Shown in pieces: positions 12,136 through 24,568 of a stretch of 64,000 bases of DNA (within the stretch, counting starts at the first letter, position 1; each line of letters starts with the position of its first letter). A program made the translations under genes and the position numbers. The notes beneath the pieces were generated by a model. That model saw only the letters and a program-made list of their open reading frames with translations. It did not search any database and had not been told where the DNA came from. Origin of the DNA: Dactylonectria macrodidyma (taxonomy: Eukaryota > Ascomycota > Sordariomycetes > Hypocreales > Nectriaceae); assembly GCA_020744425.1 (NCBI GenBank), contig JAGMUV010000002.1, positions 2,338,501 through 2,402,500 of the forward strand. The letters run 5' to 3'.

Positions 12136-13031
12136 AATAGAGAAGAGACGGAAGCGAGAATGATACTCTTTGATCAAGTGAAATTTGTGTCTTGTGGTGT
12201 GTTGAGTAAGTCTGCACATAGTCGCCTAATGATGGCAGGCTCAAAAGTGATCACGAGGGGCACTATCCTATGCAGTCACGGCTCCCGGAGCTTGTAAGCG
12301 GCGAGTATATCCGTCTTGGCGACGGACATCTATCGCGCAATCTAAAGACGCTCGCTTCGAGGTCCCTGCCTGAGACCGTGCGTGGCGGCATTTGGCATGG
12401 TCCTGATGAATCTTGAACGTCATCTAGATCTCTCACTGAAAGTGTCTGCACAGCCTTTTCACCAGTCGCATGACAAAACGACTAGCTACACAATGTAATT
12501 AAGCTGTAGACCTTGAGGCTGTGATTTAGGTTTTGGCACACTGTAGCTCTCCATAGGTCCCTGTACCTCCCTATAACCACTCCCTGTAGCACGCTGTATG
12601 TACCTAACTTTGGTAGCACGGACAGCCTGCAGGCAGGTCACAGGCCAGGCCACCCCCGGTTATTATGCCCAGCGCTTGGACCAAGCTCGAAGCCAAAAAC
12701 AGCAACTTGTCCATGTCCCTTGATCGGTATGGACGGCGGCCAGAAAAGGAGACCATCTTTCTTCTCAGTCATTAGTAAAGCCGCCCCTCGACATTCTTGC
12801 CACGACGACAACGACGAACAAACGACGATAATCCCATCATCACTCGCGCACGTAACCTCGCCTCGCTTACACGACCTCGATCGCCGTCTTCATCTCGACC
12901 GCCTCTGCTCCCTTCTTATCTTTAACCGCCAACCAAACGAACGCCATCACGGAATCGGCAGCGAATCACCAACCGAGGGAGTCCCAGCTCGACGCATCCC
13001 CGGAGGTCTGTCATCTTAATATCTATTCATC
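12136..13031. other. Intergenic region PRO1 / ARL1
   Basis: About 900 bp between two plus-strand genes. It holds the PRO1 3' end and the ARL1 promoter and leader, which is rich in CGAC/ACGA words over about 12790-13010. No gene seen. Confidence 0.5.
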
Positions 13032-13880
13032 ATGGGTGCGGGAATGTCATGGTTGTCAAACCTGTCCAACCTGATGTGGGCGAAGAAGGAGATCCGTATA
13101 TTGATTCTGGGTCTGGTACGACGACGACGTCTTGGTTCGCTAGGTTAATTACGAGCGCTAACAGGTTGGACGCGCAGGATAACGCCGGAAAGACGACGCT
13201 GCTGTACAGGTTGAAGGTAGGAGAGACCCTTTCAACATGATAGTTGGCGGTGGGCCAAGAGCTATACTAACCATGTCCGTCCAGGTCGGCGAAGTCGTTA
13301 CCACCATCCCTACGATTGGTTTCAATGTCGAGTCGGTCACATACAAGAATCTCAACTTCAACGTCTGGGTATGCAGCCCCTTCGCGAGCAACGCGGTTTT
13401 CCCCTATATTAATACTGACCCGCGAATTCCCGCAGGATCTGGGTGGCCAGACGAGCATCCGACCGTACTGGCGGTGCTACTACGCCAACACGGCAGCCGT
13501 CATCTTCGTCGTCGACTCGACCGATATTGAGCGACTTCAAACGGCCTCGGAGGAGTTGTCAGCCATGCTAAATGAGGAGGAGCTGAAGGATGCGGCACTG
13601 CTGGTCTTCGCCAACAAGCAGGATCAGCCCGGCGCCAAGGGCGCTGGTGAGATTTCTGAGGCGCTGCGCCTGGGTGAGCTCCGGGATCGCAACTGGAGTA
13701 TTATGGCCTGCTCAGCCGTGGATGGAAGCGGTGTGAACGAGGGCATGGACTGGCTCGTGGTGAGTACTTACCCTCCCCCTTGTGCACTTGCCTTTTCTTT
13801 TCGGATACTTGAACCTTTGATCTTGGTTCCAATTTGCTGACCCGACACTCATTCAGCAAACGGTGTCGTCAGACATGTAA
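13032..13880 (+). CDS. ARL1: ADP-ribosylation factor-like GTPase ARL1
   Basis: A small Arf-family GTPase of the trans-Golgi; it recruits GRIP-domain golgins and acts in vesicle tethering. Exons 13032-13115, 13178-13216, 13285-13368, 13436-13759 and 13857-13880 encode 184 residues, the family size. Gly2 followed by Ser6 (MGAGMSW) fits N-myristoylation. The P-loop GLDNAGKTT spans the first exon junction. Switch I is [13 protein letters not shown], the [17 protein letters not shown] motif is present, and the base-binding NKQD lies in [21 protein letters not shown] and [21 protein letters not shown] favour Arl1 over Arf1. The last exon codes only seven residues (QTVSSDM). ARL1 is not functionally linked to its neighbours as far as can be seen. 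Confidence 0.95.
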
Positions 13881-15958
13881 GCGAGATTGACAATTTTTCC
13901 GGCTTGGTCGGTATTGTACAACAACGAAATGATGATACAACTACCTCACGGTTCCGTCGCATCTGGGTAGACAGCGTGTGGAGAGACCAGTAAATCTCGG
14001 CGTCCGGGCATGATGATGGGGGATCGGGACCGATTCGGAGGATCGAATAGCATTTTGAGTGCTCATGAGAAGGATGGATGGTGAGCGCTGATGTCAAGGT
14101 GACCTGCGATAGTAAGAATATCTAATGCTATACCCAGAGACATTTACGTCCTGGCTATGATTCTTGACTGGATGTTAGCCACATACATCGAAGTGGTATT
14201 GACAATACTAGTTGGCAGCTCCAACATGGATCTGGTTGGCCACCATAAGTTTCGACGTGGTACTTGGTGGTCGTACAAGATGTTTTGAATATGGTTCTCT
14301 GACACTCGTATTGATCTAGTACTCAGTCACCAAGTGACGTACATAATCGATCCTCAAGGCTCCGGCGGCGAGAACGGTTGAGATCGTCTCGACATCATTT
14401 CAATCCACACTCACAACTTCACAAAACAATTTGTTCCCGACGTCATTCAATCCGACAGACCTATAGGGTCCTAAATTCGCACCACGTGGTTCTCAAGTGA
14501 AAGCTGGCGGAGTCCAAGAGAAAACATGGAAGGGAAGCTGAGTGGGTTAGTCAGCGATTTCGAGTATCGGTCTTAAACCTCGGCAATAGTGAACTAGAAG
14601 TGTGCCTGTCATACACTGTGATTTGATATCTGACTTGGGAGCGCGCTCCGTAAGAGAGTATCTCGCACCACCAAGACCCTTCAGGCTAGCATCGCAAGTA
14701 TTTGGAATGAAATACAGGGGATCCGGAAGGGTGTTCGATCGAGCGTGTACATTAAAGCGTGACCTCGCGTTTTACGGCAAGACTTGCGTGGCAGCTATTT
14801 TAGCAGGGCCACGCGTGTACTTCTCGCGTCTTCCGTGATTTCTACCATTCTCGGCCTGGTGGTTTTGATGCCATCAGAGTAGCCACAGGGAACGTGGTGG
14901 GGGAGCCGGGAATTAGACCGAATCATCCCCATGAAAGGTTGTGTGAGTGAGTCTGTAACGCTATTTGACTCCATACAATGTGCTAGTCCCTCCGTTTCGG
15001 CTCGATCTTGCCTGCATTTGCTGAATAATAGCCAGACTACAAGGCAAAGCATGAAAGGTGACGTCGTAGAACCATATCCCAGCCCCGAAAAGAGAAACTC
15101 CCCATCAGGACCACGTTCTAGGCCTTGTTGGACCCTTGATGGTCAAAGATGTGCAGATGCGGTTCAAGACCTGCACCATCCCCCAGAGGGTCAGAATAGG
15201 CCGCGACGAGTCGCGGTGTGAGGCCAATCGCAGTCGGGGCTGACAAATGGCAAGGACATCTATCGGAGGACTCGTGATAGCTAGAACTTAGTGTCTATTG
15301 TCATGGCTAAACGGATATGTCCTCCAACAGCATAACATGGCCAACGGAGGTTCGGAAGGGTAGACGAGCGGCCAAGTGCGGCTAAGTGCGGCCAAGTGCG
15401 GCCAAGTTGTGGCATGGGATGCGGCATACCGTGCGGCAACACAGTTGTTACAATACATGTGTAGTACTGTTCAGCAGCGTCACGTCTCTATCGAGTTGCA
15501 ATTATGCCGGGCCTCAGTGCCCCCCACATTATGTATCCAGATTCAGAGCCGCAGAAAGAATTCTAAACAGAAAAAAAATTCTCTCTTGGCTTGAGGCTAC
15601 GTCAAAACGTGAATGCGGAATCGGCCCCACCCACCGGCGTCGTCCAAAGTTGCGCACTGTACGGCGACACTGTACGGAGCATAGGTAATCCCCAAGTCGT
15701 CACCCAGGATAACTACATGGCAGAGAGGCGCAGGCGCAACAGTGCTGCAGGACCGCACGAAGGCTGCTTCCTATATTAGATGCTGGTCTTTCTTGTCTCT
15801 CGTTCCTTTAGCCTCCTATTCTTCCTCACACTTCTTACTCCCATACACTGAGATTACACATCGCCGCTGTAACTCCGTAGAGCATTCCGGCCTCACTCTG
15901 GATATCCATTCACATTCTCACTTATACACTCAATCCGACCTCATCAGTTCTTCACAGC
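13881..15958. other. Intergenic region ARL1 / catalase
   Basis: About 2.1 kb between two plus-strand genes. The last 200 bp before the catalase start are pyrimidine-rich with many TTCT and CACTT words, as expected for a fungal leader. A 10-bp tandem repeat lies at 15368-15407. Open frames are short and unconvincing. Confidence 0.5.
15368..15407. repeat. 10-bp tandem repeat, four copies
   Basis: Four head-to-tail copies of GCGGCCAAGT, the second with one C-to-T change. It lies about 550 bp upstream of the catalase gene. Confidence 0.85.
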
Positions 15959-17508
15959 ATGCCTTCCAACGAAAATTCGGGTTATCCCACGACTCTTCGA
16001 TACAACGAGAAGCCCGTCTACACCACCTCCAATGGCGCTCCCATTGGCAACGCCGAGGGCTGGCAGCGTACAGGACAGATGGGCCCTCTGCTGCTGCAAG
16101 ACTTTCACCTGATAGACATGTTGTCCCACTTTGACCGTATGTTGACATTTGCACCTCCTTGATATCTCCATACCTACACAACGACCCTAGGCGAACGAAT
16201 CCCTGAGCGTGTCGTCCACGCCAAAGGCGCCGGCGCATACAGCGAGTTCGAGCTCACCCACGACATCAGCGACCTCGCCTCGGCCTCGATGCTTAATAGA
16301 GTCGGCAAGAAGACAAAGGCCGTCGTCCGCTTCTCGACCGTCGGCGGCGAAAAGGGCTCGCCCGACTCGGCCCGAGACCCCCGAGGCTTCGCCATCAAGT
16401 TCTATACGGACGAGGGCAACTGGGATTGGGTTTACAACAACACGCCCGTCTTCTTTCTCCGCGATCCCACAAAGTTCCCCCTCTTCATCCACACTCAGAA
16501 GCGCAACCCGCAGACCAACCTCAAAGATGCCACCATGTTCTGGGACTACCTCTCCACCCATCAGGAGGCCGTCCACCAGGTCATGCATCTCTTCTCCGAC
16601 CGCGGCACCCCGTACTCTTACCGTTTATGAACGGCTACTCTGGCCATACGCACAAGTGGACCAAGCCCAACGGCTCATTTGTCTTCACCCAGGTCCATCT
16701 CAAGACCGACCAGGGCAAAAAGACCTTCACCAATGCCGAGGCCGCCAAGATGGCTTCAGAGAACCCCCACTTTGCCACCCAACACCTCTTCGAGGCCATC
16801 GAGCGCGGCGAGTCTCCCAGTTGGACTGTCTACGTCCAGGTCCTCACCCCGGAGCAGGCTGAAAAGTTCCCCTGGAACATCTTCGACCTCACCAAGGTCT
16901 GGCCGCAAATGGATGTGCCTCTGCGACCTTTGGGCAAGCTCACTCTCAACCAAAACGTTCAAAACTACTTTTCCGAGATCGAGCAGGTTGCCTTTTCTCC
17001 CTCCCACCTGGTTCCAGGCATCGAGCCCACTGTCGACCCCGTCCTCCAAGCCCGTCTCTTCTCCTATCCCGATACTCGCCGCCACCGTCTCGGCGTCAAC
17101 TATCAACAGATACCCGTCAACTCTCCTCTTTACGCCTTCAACCCTTTCCAGAGAGATGGTGCCATGTCCACTCACGGAAACTATGGCAAACACGACAACT
17201 ATCCCAGCTCGTACCGCCCCAACACCTACAAGCCTGTGTTGCCTGCCATCACCAAGGAGCATTGGGCCGGCGCAGCTGTCCATACGCTCTTCCAAGACGT
17301 CAACGATGACGATTATGTCCAGGCCAAGAGTCTTTGGGATGAACTTGATCGCACTGCAGGACAACAGGAGAATTTCATTGGCAACGTATCTGATCACCTA
17401 TCCGGTGCGCAGTCCGACACTCGTGAGCGAACATATGGCATGTTCTCACGTGTCGACTCCGCCCTCGGTGCTGCCATTAAGGAGCAGACGGAGAAACTTG
17501 CCAAGTAA
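15959..17508 (+). pseudogene. Small-subunit haem catalase, disrupted by a one-base frameshift
   Basis: Homologue of monofunctional haem catalases (2 H2O2 to 2 H2O + O2), small-subunit type as in the peroxisomal/cytosolic enzymes of moulds. Exon 1 is 15959-16136; the intron is 16137-16190; exon 2 runs to 17508. The expected length is about 498 residues. The active-site His is at about 69 ([19 protein letters not shown]), the distal Asn at about 142 (VYNNTPVFF) and the proximal haem Tyr codon near 17065 (RLFSYPDTRRHR). After CGT at 16622-16624 only two bases (TT) precede the ATG of [11 protein letters not shown] at 16627, where the family has one full codon, usually His. Read as written, translation stops at 16628-16630 after 205 residues and loses the proximal Tyr. 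Both halves are otherwise intact, so this is either a recent lesion or a base-calling error. There is no SKL-type C-terminus; it ends EKLAK. Confidence 0.88.
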
Positions 17509-20126
17509 ATGCTGGAGAAAACAGATTGTTCCTAATGTGATATGAATCTCTTTATGTTTGATATGTCGAAGTCGCCTATCATGTGGCCGTGTAGTCTAGA
17601 CTCTCAAGGTAGCGCTTTGTTGAAATTAAATTAGAAACCCAGCTCCGAGGCAGGAATCATAATCAAGGCAAGTGAATTAGTGAATAGTGCTTGTTTTTCA
17701 TGCGCGCCCCTGATACTCTAAGAACTCGATACTACTTGATGCCTTGTGAAAACTCTACATCATTAACCTCGCACTACCACTCGTTTCTCGACTTATGTAC
17801 GACTGATTCCCCATTTATTCCTCAGCTCAAGTTCAACCCTCTGTTCAACCCTCGGTATCAGCCCTCTCATTAAATTCATTTGGCCCTCTAGGCCGTGATG
17901 ATCCCGGCGTAACACCCTACAACAACCAGCCTGTACCGCTAATAGCGCCCCGCCCCAGTTCATTCCCATCCCTTTCCAATCACATTTCTGACTCCTAGCC
18001 GCTGGCATCTTCGTCACATCCGCGAGTCATTTCATGCACGTTTTGAGACGTCCAAGCTTTCCTACTAAGTAGGTCGGCCGACAGCCTTGTCAAAGATGGT
18101 GTCTGTGTCGCGGAAAACCAGGACCAGGGCCAGGGGTGTCGGAGATCTATTCAGATCTGAAACATGGCCCCCATGGCCTACTTTGGCCGGATGTGGAAAT
18201 ATCTGAAATCTCCCCCGGACTCACTTGAAACGAACAATATAACAGAGGCATGTCAAAATTTTAAGACACGTGGGATATCTCCGACGTTGTGAGGCTATAT
18301 GGCACAACCATACCAAGCCATTTGTCACTCGCAACACCACACATCACACACAGGGCGGAACGGAAACAGAACCTTTGTTGAACATGTTATTTTTTTATTT
18401 GTTCGAATTAACTAATACTGCAACGACAAGACAACGAGCAGGGACGCTTTGTAGCAAGCAGGCTTGTCCTTGTGCGAGGGAACCGCCACCAGGGCGTATC
18501 CTGTTTCCCTCAGCACGCACTAGAGTTCCAGCATCTCATGCCGCAGGACCTAAGGGTCCGGGGTGTTGGGTCGTTCCTGCACAGCAAGTGCCCGTATCAA
18601 CCCGCTTGCGGCCTCTCCGCCTCGCCATGGGCATGCCCATGCAGACCAAAGCTGCGCAGGCGTACCCGAAGCGAGGGGTTGGGTAGTGAGATGAAAGCTA
18701 CCAATAGCCCTGAACCATCCTCGCCATAGCCCCTTTGAGCCCCAGCCTCCTAGACTTGGCCGGCTGCAAATCTCCCTCGAAGCGGCGTCCTCCTCTTGCC
18801 TACCAGCCTGGCTAGCAGGTCCGGCAGCGTCATGGAGTTGCCTCCACGCGGTGATCTAATAGTCTTCCATCATCTAGGAAGGTGGTGGGCTCGAAGCAGC
18901 CAGGGTCTGTTCATAGTCGAGGATGTTCGTTCAAGAGCGAGTCGGCCAGATAAAGAGACCTTGCATCCCATGTCTGCGCAGCAGAGATGAGATGGAGAGT
19001 CTGGCTCATTAGAAGATTCCCGGAAACCAGCTTCATCTTTCCGAATTGCGTTCCGGGCGACGCTAGGTCGTCGTGCGCAAGCGCAATGGTCCCGTTGACA
19101 GCCAGTGTCTACCTTCAGCGGGCATATTCCAGATATGCCGGCCTTGGCCACGTAATGATGAGTTGTAGAGACGGCCCAGTGACAAAAGTTGCGTACGCCT
19201 TGAAACCAGTCAAAGGTTGCATCTTGTCAGTTAAGTCGTGCGAATGAACCGATGTGTCTCAGTGTTCGATAAGCTTGTGAAAAGAAGTCATGTTTCGGCA
19301 TCAAGCTGAAAAGTCGTGATTCTGTTCGTCAAGTGGTATCATGTCTGAAATAGTGGTGGTCATTCGTCATCGATTCGTAAAAGGTCGTCATTAAATATCA
19401 TTCGTAAGTCGGGAACAAAGCCAGGGAAAGAATCGAAGCGAGTGTCGTAGGATCCATCGGGATCCAGGTGTTTGTGGTGTGTTTGGGGAACTCCCAAGAA
19501 AGCCTCTGTATACCGGAAGGGTGAAGGAATATAGTCGAAAGGTCGGGGAATCGAGAATCCAAAAGGGAATTTCTGTCTCGGACTCGGCCGAGCGTCGTGC
19601 ATTGCTGCTGTTCCTCTTTTCTTATAACCAAAAAAAGACACAAAAAAAAAACAGGGGAAAAGACCAAAAGAGGGCAAGCCGCCTGTATGAAAATCCCTGC
19701 CGAGTTGTAAATGCATCCAAATACCCGCCCCGGATCCAGCCATGTAGTGGTGTGGTAGATGAAAAAAATCCAAACAAATGGAGCTTGCGGAGGTTGTGCA
19801 ACGACCTGTGGAGGTGTTTCCCGGAGAGGAAAAAGAGACCATTCCGAAAACCAGACGCACGCTTGCTGTGTAAAACGACAAAGGAAATATAAAGAAACAG
19901 GAAAACCCAACGAATAGGATGTCAGATGCGAAGAGGGGATATTTGTAGACTTGCTCGAAACACCGTTCCTTGATGCAATGCAAACGCCGAGATGCCTTTG
20001 AGGTCGATGGTTCTATGCCGCTGCGGATTGAGAGCTCCAACTTTTTCTCCGGGAAACGTGGAAGAGAGGCGTGCAGTATTAGGTGGAAGTGGTCACCACT
20101 GGGTAGCTGTCCTGGGGCGCTGGTTG
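17509..20126. other. Convergent intergenic region catalase / 354-residue protein
   Basis: About 2.6 kb between convergent genes. The part at 19360-20126 has long minus-strand open frames that continue the neighbourhood of the 354-residue gene but carry no recognisable domain; most likely a long 3' UTR. Nothing else can be supported. Confidence 0.45.
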
Positions 20127-21191
20127 TCACATGATGGTCGCGTACTCCTGGTAGCGATCCCAGCCGAAGCCGCCCATGGGTCCGCCCATGACGTTGCTCA
20201 TGCCCATGCCAACGCTGACGCCGCATTGAACGGGAGCGAACATACTAGGTAGGGGCAGAGGCAGAGAAGGGATCGGGGCGACGGCCTGGGGGGAGCTGAA
20301 GAAGTAGCCAGCGGTGGTGTGTGGTTGGCTGTAGGCGGGAGTCGGGGACAGCTGCACGTCGCTCATTCCCATGGGGGCCCAGATGGGGCTGGTGTTGGAG
20401 TCGACCGAGGTCGAGGTGACGCTGGGGCTTGAGGGCAAGACTCTCCAGGCGTCAACGGCGTGCATGTTGCCCTGAAGAGTGGGTTGCGACCACATGGTGT
20501 TGGCGGGAGAGCTGGGCAGCAGCGGAGGCTGACGGACGACCTCGACGACACGTGGAGGAGGAGGCAGAAGAGGCTTCATGAGGTTGCAGATGTTGGTCTT
20601 GACCTCTTCACTCTTGCCACACAGCAGCTCGCCGGCGCCCTCCTCCTCGAGGCCCTCGAGGGCAGTGACATGGGTGCGGTAGACGAACTTGTTGATGGCC
20701 TGGACAAAGTCCTCATGAAGCTTCTTGCACTGCTGCTCCTTCTCGGACCAGTCGTAGGTGTTGGCCTTGGCGTCGACGCAGTAGACCTCCTTGTGGTACT
20801 CGACCAAGGCATCGATGGTGTCGGTAGTCAACTTGTAAGCGACCTCGCTGCGCAGGACCATGTCGACATGGACGATGTAGGCCTCGACATGGACCAGCTC
20901 GTAGTTGAGGATAGCCTCGACGAGGGGGTTGGTGGGATCCCGCTTGAAGTCAGCCTCGGGAGTCTTGGGGAGCATGAGCGACGTCAGGGTCCAGATGGCA
21001 TTGGTATTGGACAGGGTTTCGGTGAGGCAGCGATGGTGCTGGGCGACGCTGTTGAGGGGACGCTTGACCCGGTTGATGCGCTTGAGGGTCTGGGTGAGCC
21101 AGGGCTCAACCTTGGAGCCGAGGACGACGTTGACTGAGGAGGCTCGAGGCGCGAAAGCGGCGGCCGAAGCCGGTAGCAATTGCACGGGCAT
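20127..21191 (-). CDS. Uncharacterised 354-residue protein, single exon
   Basis: I do not recognise this protein. It is one uninterrupted frame of 354 codons, starting ATG and using codons like its neighbours (many C- or G-ending). Residues about 20-190 look helical and globular, with segments such as VEPWLTQTLKRINRVKRPL, VEAILNYELVHVEAYIVHVD and WSEKEQQCKKLHEDFVQAI. The last 150 residues are rich in Pro, Ser and Met, with PLLPPPPRVVEVVRQPPLLP and a Met/Gly-rich end (GMGMSNVMGGPMGGFGWD). No signal peptide or membrane segment is evident. The layout, a folded N-terminal part plus a disordered tail, would fit a regulatory or scaffold protein, but that is only inference. The upstream region is long and strongly CT-rich on the coding strand, as in many regulated fungal genes. 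Confidence 0.8.
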   Translation of the reverse strand: MPVQLLPASAAAFAPRASSVNVVLGSKVEPWLTQTLKRINRVKRPLNSVAQHHRCLTETLSNTNAIWTLTSLMLPKTPEADFKRDPTNPLVEAILNYELVHVEAYIVHVDMVLRSEVAYKLTTDTIDALVEYHKEVYCVDAKANTYDWSEKEQQCKKLHEDFVQAINKFVYRTHVTALEGLEEEGAGELLCGKSEEVKTNICNLMKPLLPPPPRVVEVVRQPPLLPSSPANTMWSQPTLQGNMHAVDAWRVLPSSPSVTSTSVDSNTSPIWAPMGMSDVQLSPTPAYSQPHTTAGYFFSSPQAVAPIPSLPLPLPSMFAPVQCGVSVGMGMSNVMGGPMGGFGWDRYQEYATIM

Positions 21192-22149
21192 GTTAGTTTG
21201 GCTTGGGTGGTTGATAGAGCGGCTGTGAGTCGCGAATAGGCAGCGGGGTAGGGCTTAGTAGCGGGAGCCCAGATGTCGGCGTTTAATAGAAACGGTTAGG
21301 CAAAGCTGGGGGTAGAGTAACGAGGAACGGTGGACAGCGAACAAGAATATATAAATAAAAAAAGGAAAAAGGACGGATGACGGAGCAGAGCAGGGACTGG
21401 TGATGATTGAGGTGGTGGGGTGTAGAAATATTGAGGAATCGCCTGCTAAGCTGCCGCAACCGAGAGAGAAGAGAACGTAGGACGAGGTGGTCGTGAGGAG
21501 GAAGAGGAGGGGAAGAGAAGAGAAGGGTTGTGGAGGGTGTGGTGGGGAGATATAGGCGGCGAAAGAAAGCAGGAACGAGTGCCGACTGCAGTTGCTGGGA
21601 ATGGGACTCTGCGTTTGTGTGTGTGTGTGTGGCCTCCCCCCCTCCCAAAATGGCCGGTGGCTCACTACCTACATACTACGTACCTACCTAAATCCCGTAC
21701 TAATTACAGGCTGTGTCTCCAATAGTGCATGAGCACTACATGGGCACTACGACGCAAGCTACCTATGTACAGTAGTCTGGGTAGGTAGTATGGGCTGCAA
21801 CTTTGCTGCGCTGCTGCAGGTCGGACGCAGGGAAGATGCAGACCAAGGCCCACCACCGAGGCAGCCCAGAGCGCCCACAAGCCTACTGGCCCAGTCCCAG
21901 AAGCCCACTAAAAAAAAAAGTACGGCCACAGGGGGGGCATGGAGTAGGGCGACGCCGCTCCAGGGCTGGGTCTCCCAAAAGGCCGACCACTGGGCCGTCA
22001 AAGCAAACCCAGCACACTTCAGGCTCCATCCATATGCAGCTACATTTGGCACTGACCAGTTTTTCTCTTGTCTGTCTATTTTGCTCTCGCTCTGTTTTAC
22101 TCTCCACTGGGGAGGGGAGGGTGTGTAACCCAACTAACTAGACTAGGGA

Positions 22150-22162
22150 GGGGGGGGGGGGG
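22150..22162. repeat. G13 homopolymer
   Basis: A run of 13 G followed by C and a T run. Simple-sequence tract only. Confidence 0.85.
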
Positions 22163-24557
22163 CTTTTTTTCCCTTCTCTCCTTCGGGCTGCGCGTCGTCT
22201 GCACACCCTCGACCTGGGCTGTGCTCTGCGACGTGCATATGCTGCTGACCCAGCTTGGGTCGCGGCAGCCAGACCAGCCACGGGCGGCCGAAGATACGTA
22301 CAGTATGCACCTAGAGGAGGGCAAGGAAGCAAAGAGGCAACATGGAGCTATCCCGGCGTGGATCGAGGCGACGCGACGCTGGCGGCAGCTGAAAACAATG
22401 CACATAGCTTTGCTAGTGCATATTGCGGCGGCCTGGGTTGGTGACGATGATGATGATGCCTCGAAAGATGGCTAGGTACCTACCTAGTAATACCAACACT
22501 CGATTGATGTCTGCACATTCCAGTCCTTCCACCCATTCCAGTTTCTATCGTAAAGCACTCACACATGACTTTTCCCACAAGCCGGAAACACACAACGGGC
22601 AGCAAAGAGTCATCCCTCCCGGTCCACAACCACAGAGAGAGATCCCAGCACCACGCCCCTGGAACCTCCACGCACTCCTCCCCTGCTTCTCCTTCCCCAC
22701 CTCTAGGGTTAGTGGCTCTAAGATTCCCAGGTACCAGTACTTTGGGGTAGTATCACCCTGTGTACAACCAACCCATCACCACAAAGTTTCGTTTCCCTCC
22801 TCTCATCTCGCACTCCATCTGCTTCAACTACTGAGAGCCAGAAAGCCACGAAGGGGATGAAAGAGACGGGGATATCCTCGTCGTAGTTTCCACAAACAAG
22901 GTTGTTCAGTCCCACCATGGTCTATCGATTTCCCCTTTGCGCACGTTTGTGTACACGTCTGTTTCTCAATCACTTGGTCTGACTCCATCCATCACTCCAC
23001 CACTCCATCTTGCTCCTCTCCTCTCCACTCCCCCTCCTCCTCCAAGCTTCCCACTACTCCATCTCTTCCCAATGCTCAGTGCTCAGTGATCAATGATCTG
23101 TGCTCCCTCCATCTCCAGCCACACAGGGCCTAGCCGCTGTCAAGTATCGACGGAAACAAGAAACGAAACAGCCGCGGGCGCTTCCTCAGATGCCCTGCCA
23201 TGACCCTAGTCATCTCATCTTGTCGTCAACAGACTTCTGTTCCCTTCCCAGACACAAAGGACTATCATAATCTCCACGTAGACGTCCGTAGTAATTCTCA
23301 TCTACACAGCTTCGCTACATGGCCATCTTCTGTCATCATGACTGGGTAGTCATCATGTGAAATGTGATATCTGTCCTGCAGCTAGCTTGCCTCCTCTCCC
23401 CCATAGGTAGCCAACATCGCCGTATCACCAACATTCCTAGGGCCGCTTGAGTTCGGCCGCCTGCGTCTCGTCACAGGCGTGGTTTGTTCTCTCGCCTGCT
23501 GTACGGAGTATCCTGCAACGCCCTCGGTCGGTGGCTGACATGTCGTCTCGTACACTTTCCGCTGATGAACAAGGGCTACGATGTGCTTTAGCATTCATGC
23601 CTGCATCGTCCGCGGAGAGCAGGACAAGCTCCCGAGACCTCCAGACACGATGACCGCAGAAGCCATCTGAAGCCAATCCAGGCCCGAGAGGGTTGCGCCG
23701 CTTATGCAAGCTACAGGACCCAGTAAGCTTCAGGTCGGATCTTGCCACATCTTGCTTGCACGAGAGACAGAGGCCACTGCCCATTCGCGGGGAAGCCACC
23801 TGTACTTTTCAAGTCGGTCCAAGCACGACTCGGCGACGTCCTCATCGACCTCCTAAATTGCGCGTCAATGCCCCATCTTGCCTCTGCATCGTCCGGCGCC
23901 GAGCGGGCGGGCTGAACCCCAGGCCCGCGAGATGATGGTCGACCTGGCGAGATGACGCTCATCAGAGTCTCATCTTCGACCTGTCAATAATATGAGCCAG
24001 ACCGCATTATCGAAGACGTGCGATGGGATGACCTGCATGAGCATGCAGATAGCATCCCACGCTACGAGCAGCAACAGGCATATGACGGACCCGACTTTGA
24101 AACCGCTGCATCCGCATCCGGGTTCGGGTTAGCTCCTGGTGGGCAGATCATGGTGGCACTCTTCTCAGGAGACAGTGCGGAAATCGTGCTTTCCGTGAAT
24201 CTGGTGTTGGGTCTGGGTGGGTTTAGCAATCCATTGAGATGGGTTCCTAGGGTGTCTTGTCTCCGTGCCGTCGACAATCCTTGATCCCCTCCCGTCCAGG
24301 ATCATCCCCTCACTTTCGACATTAAGCAATCGTTCGGGTCGGCCATTCCCTTTCTCAACGGCCCGGGATCCATATCGTAGCCGTTGCTCCCGTCAGGCAG
24401 TGCCTGGGTTAGAAGTCTGTCTCGCAAAGATGGTTGGCTATGAGATTGATGCTGCTCCCTTGCTCTCCCGGACTTCGGGAATGGTCTCATGAATCGCCAA
24501 AAACAAGGGCGAACCACGAGTAACGGGAGAGTCAGGGACAAGCATCCGGAGAATGAG

Positions 24558-24568
24558 GGGGGGGGGGG
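24558..24568. repeat. G11 homopolymer
   Basis: A run of 11 G in the gene-poor 21-29 kb interval. Confidence 0.85.

Noticed and set aside
19360..20226. Minus-strand open frame of 288 codons overlapping the end of the 354-residue gene
   Set aside because: Amino-acid composition is odd, it overlaps the well-supported gene in another frame, and no domain is visible. Most likely 3' UTR.
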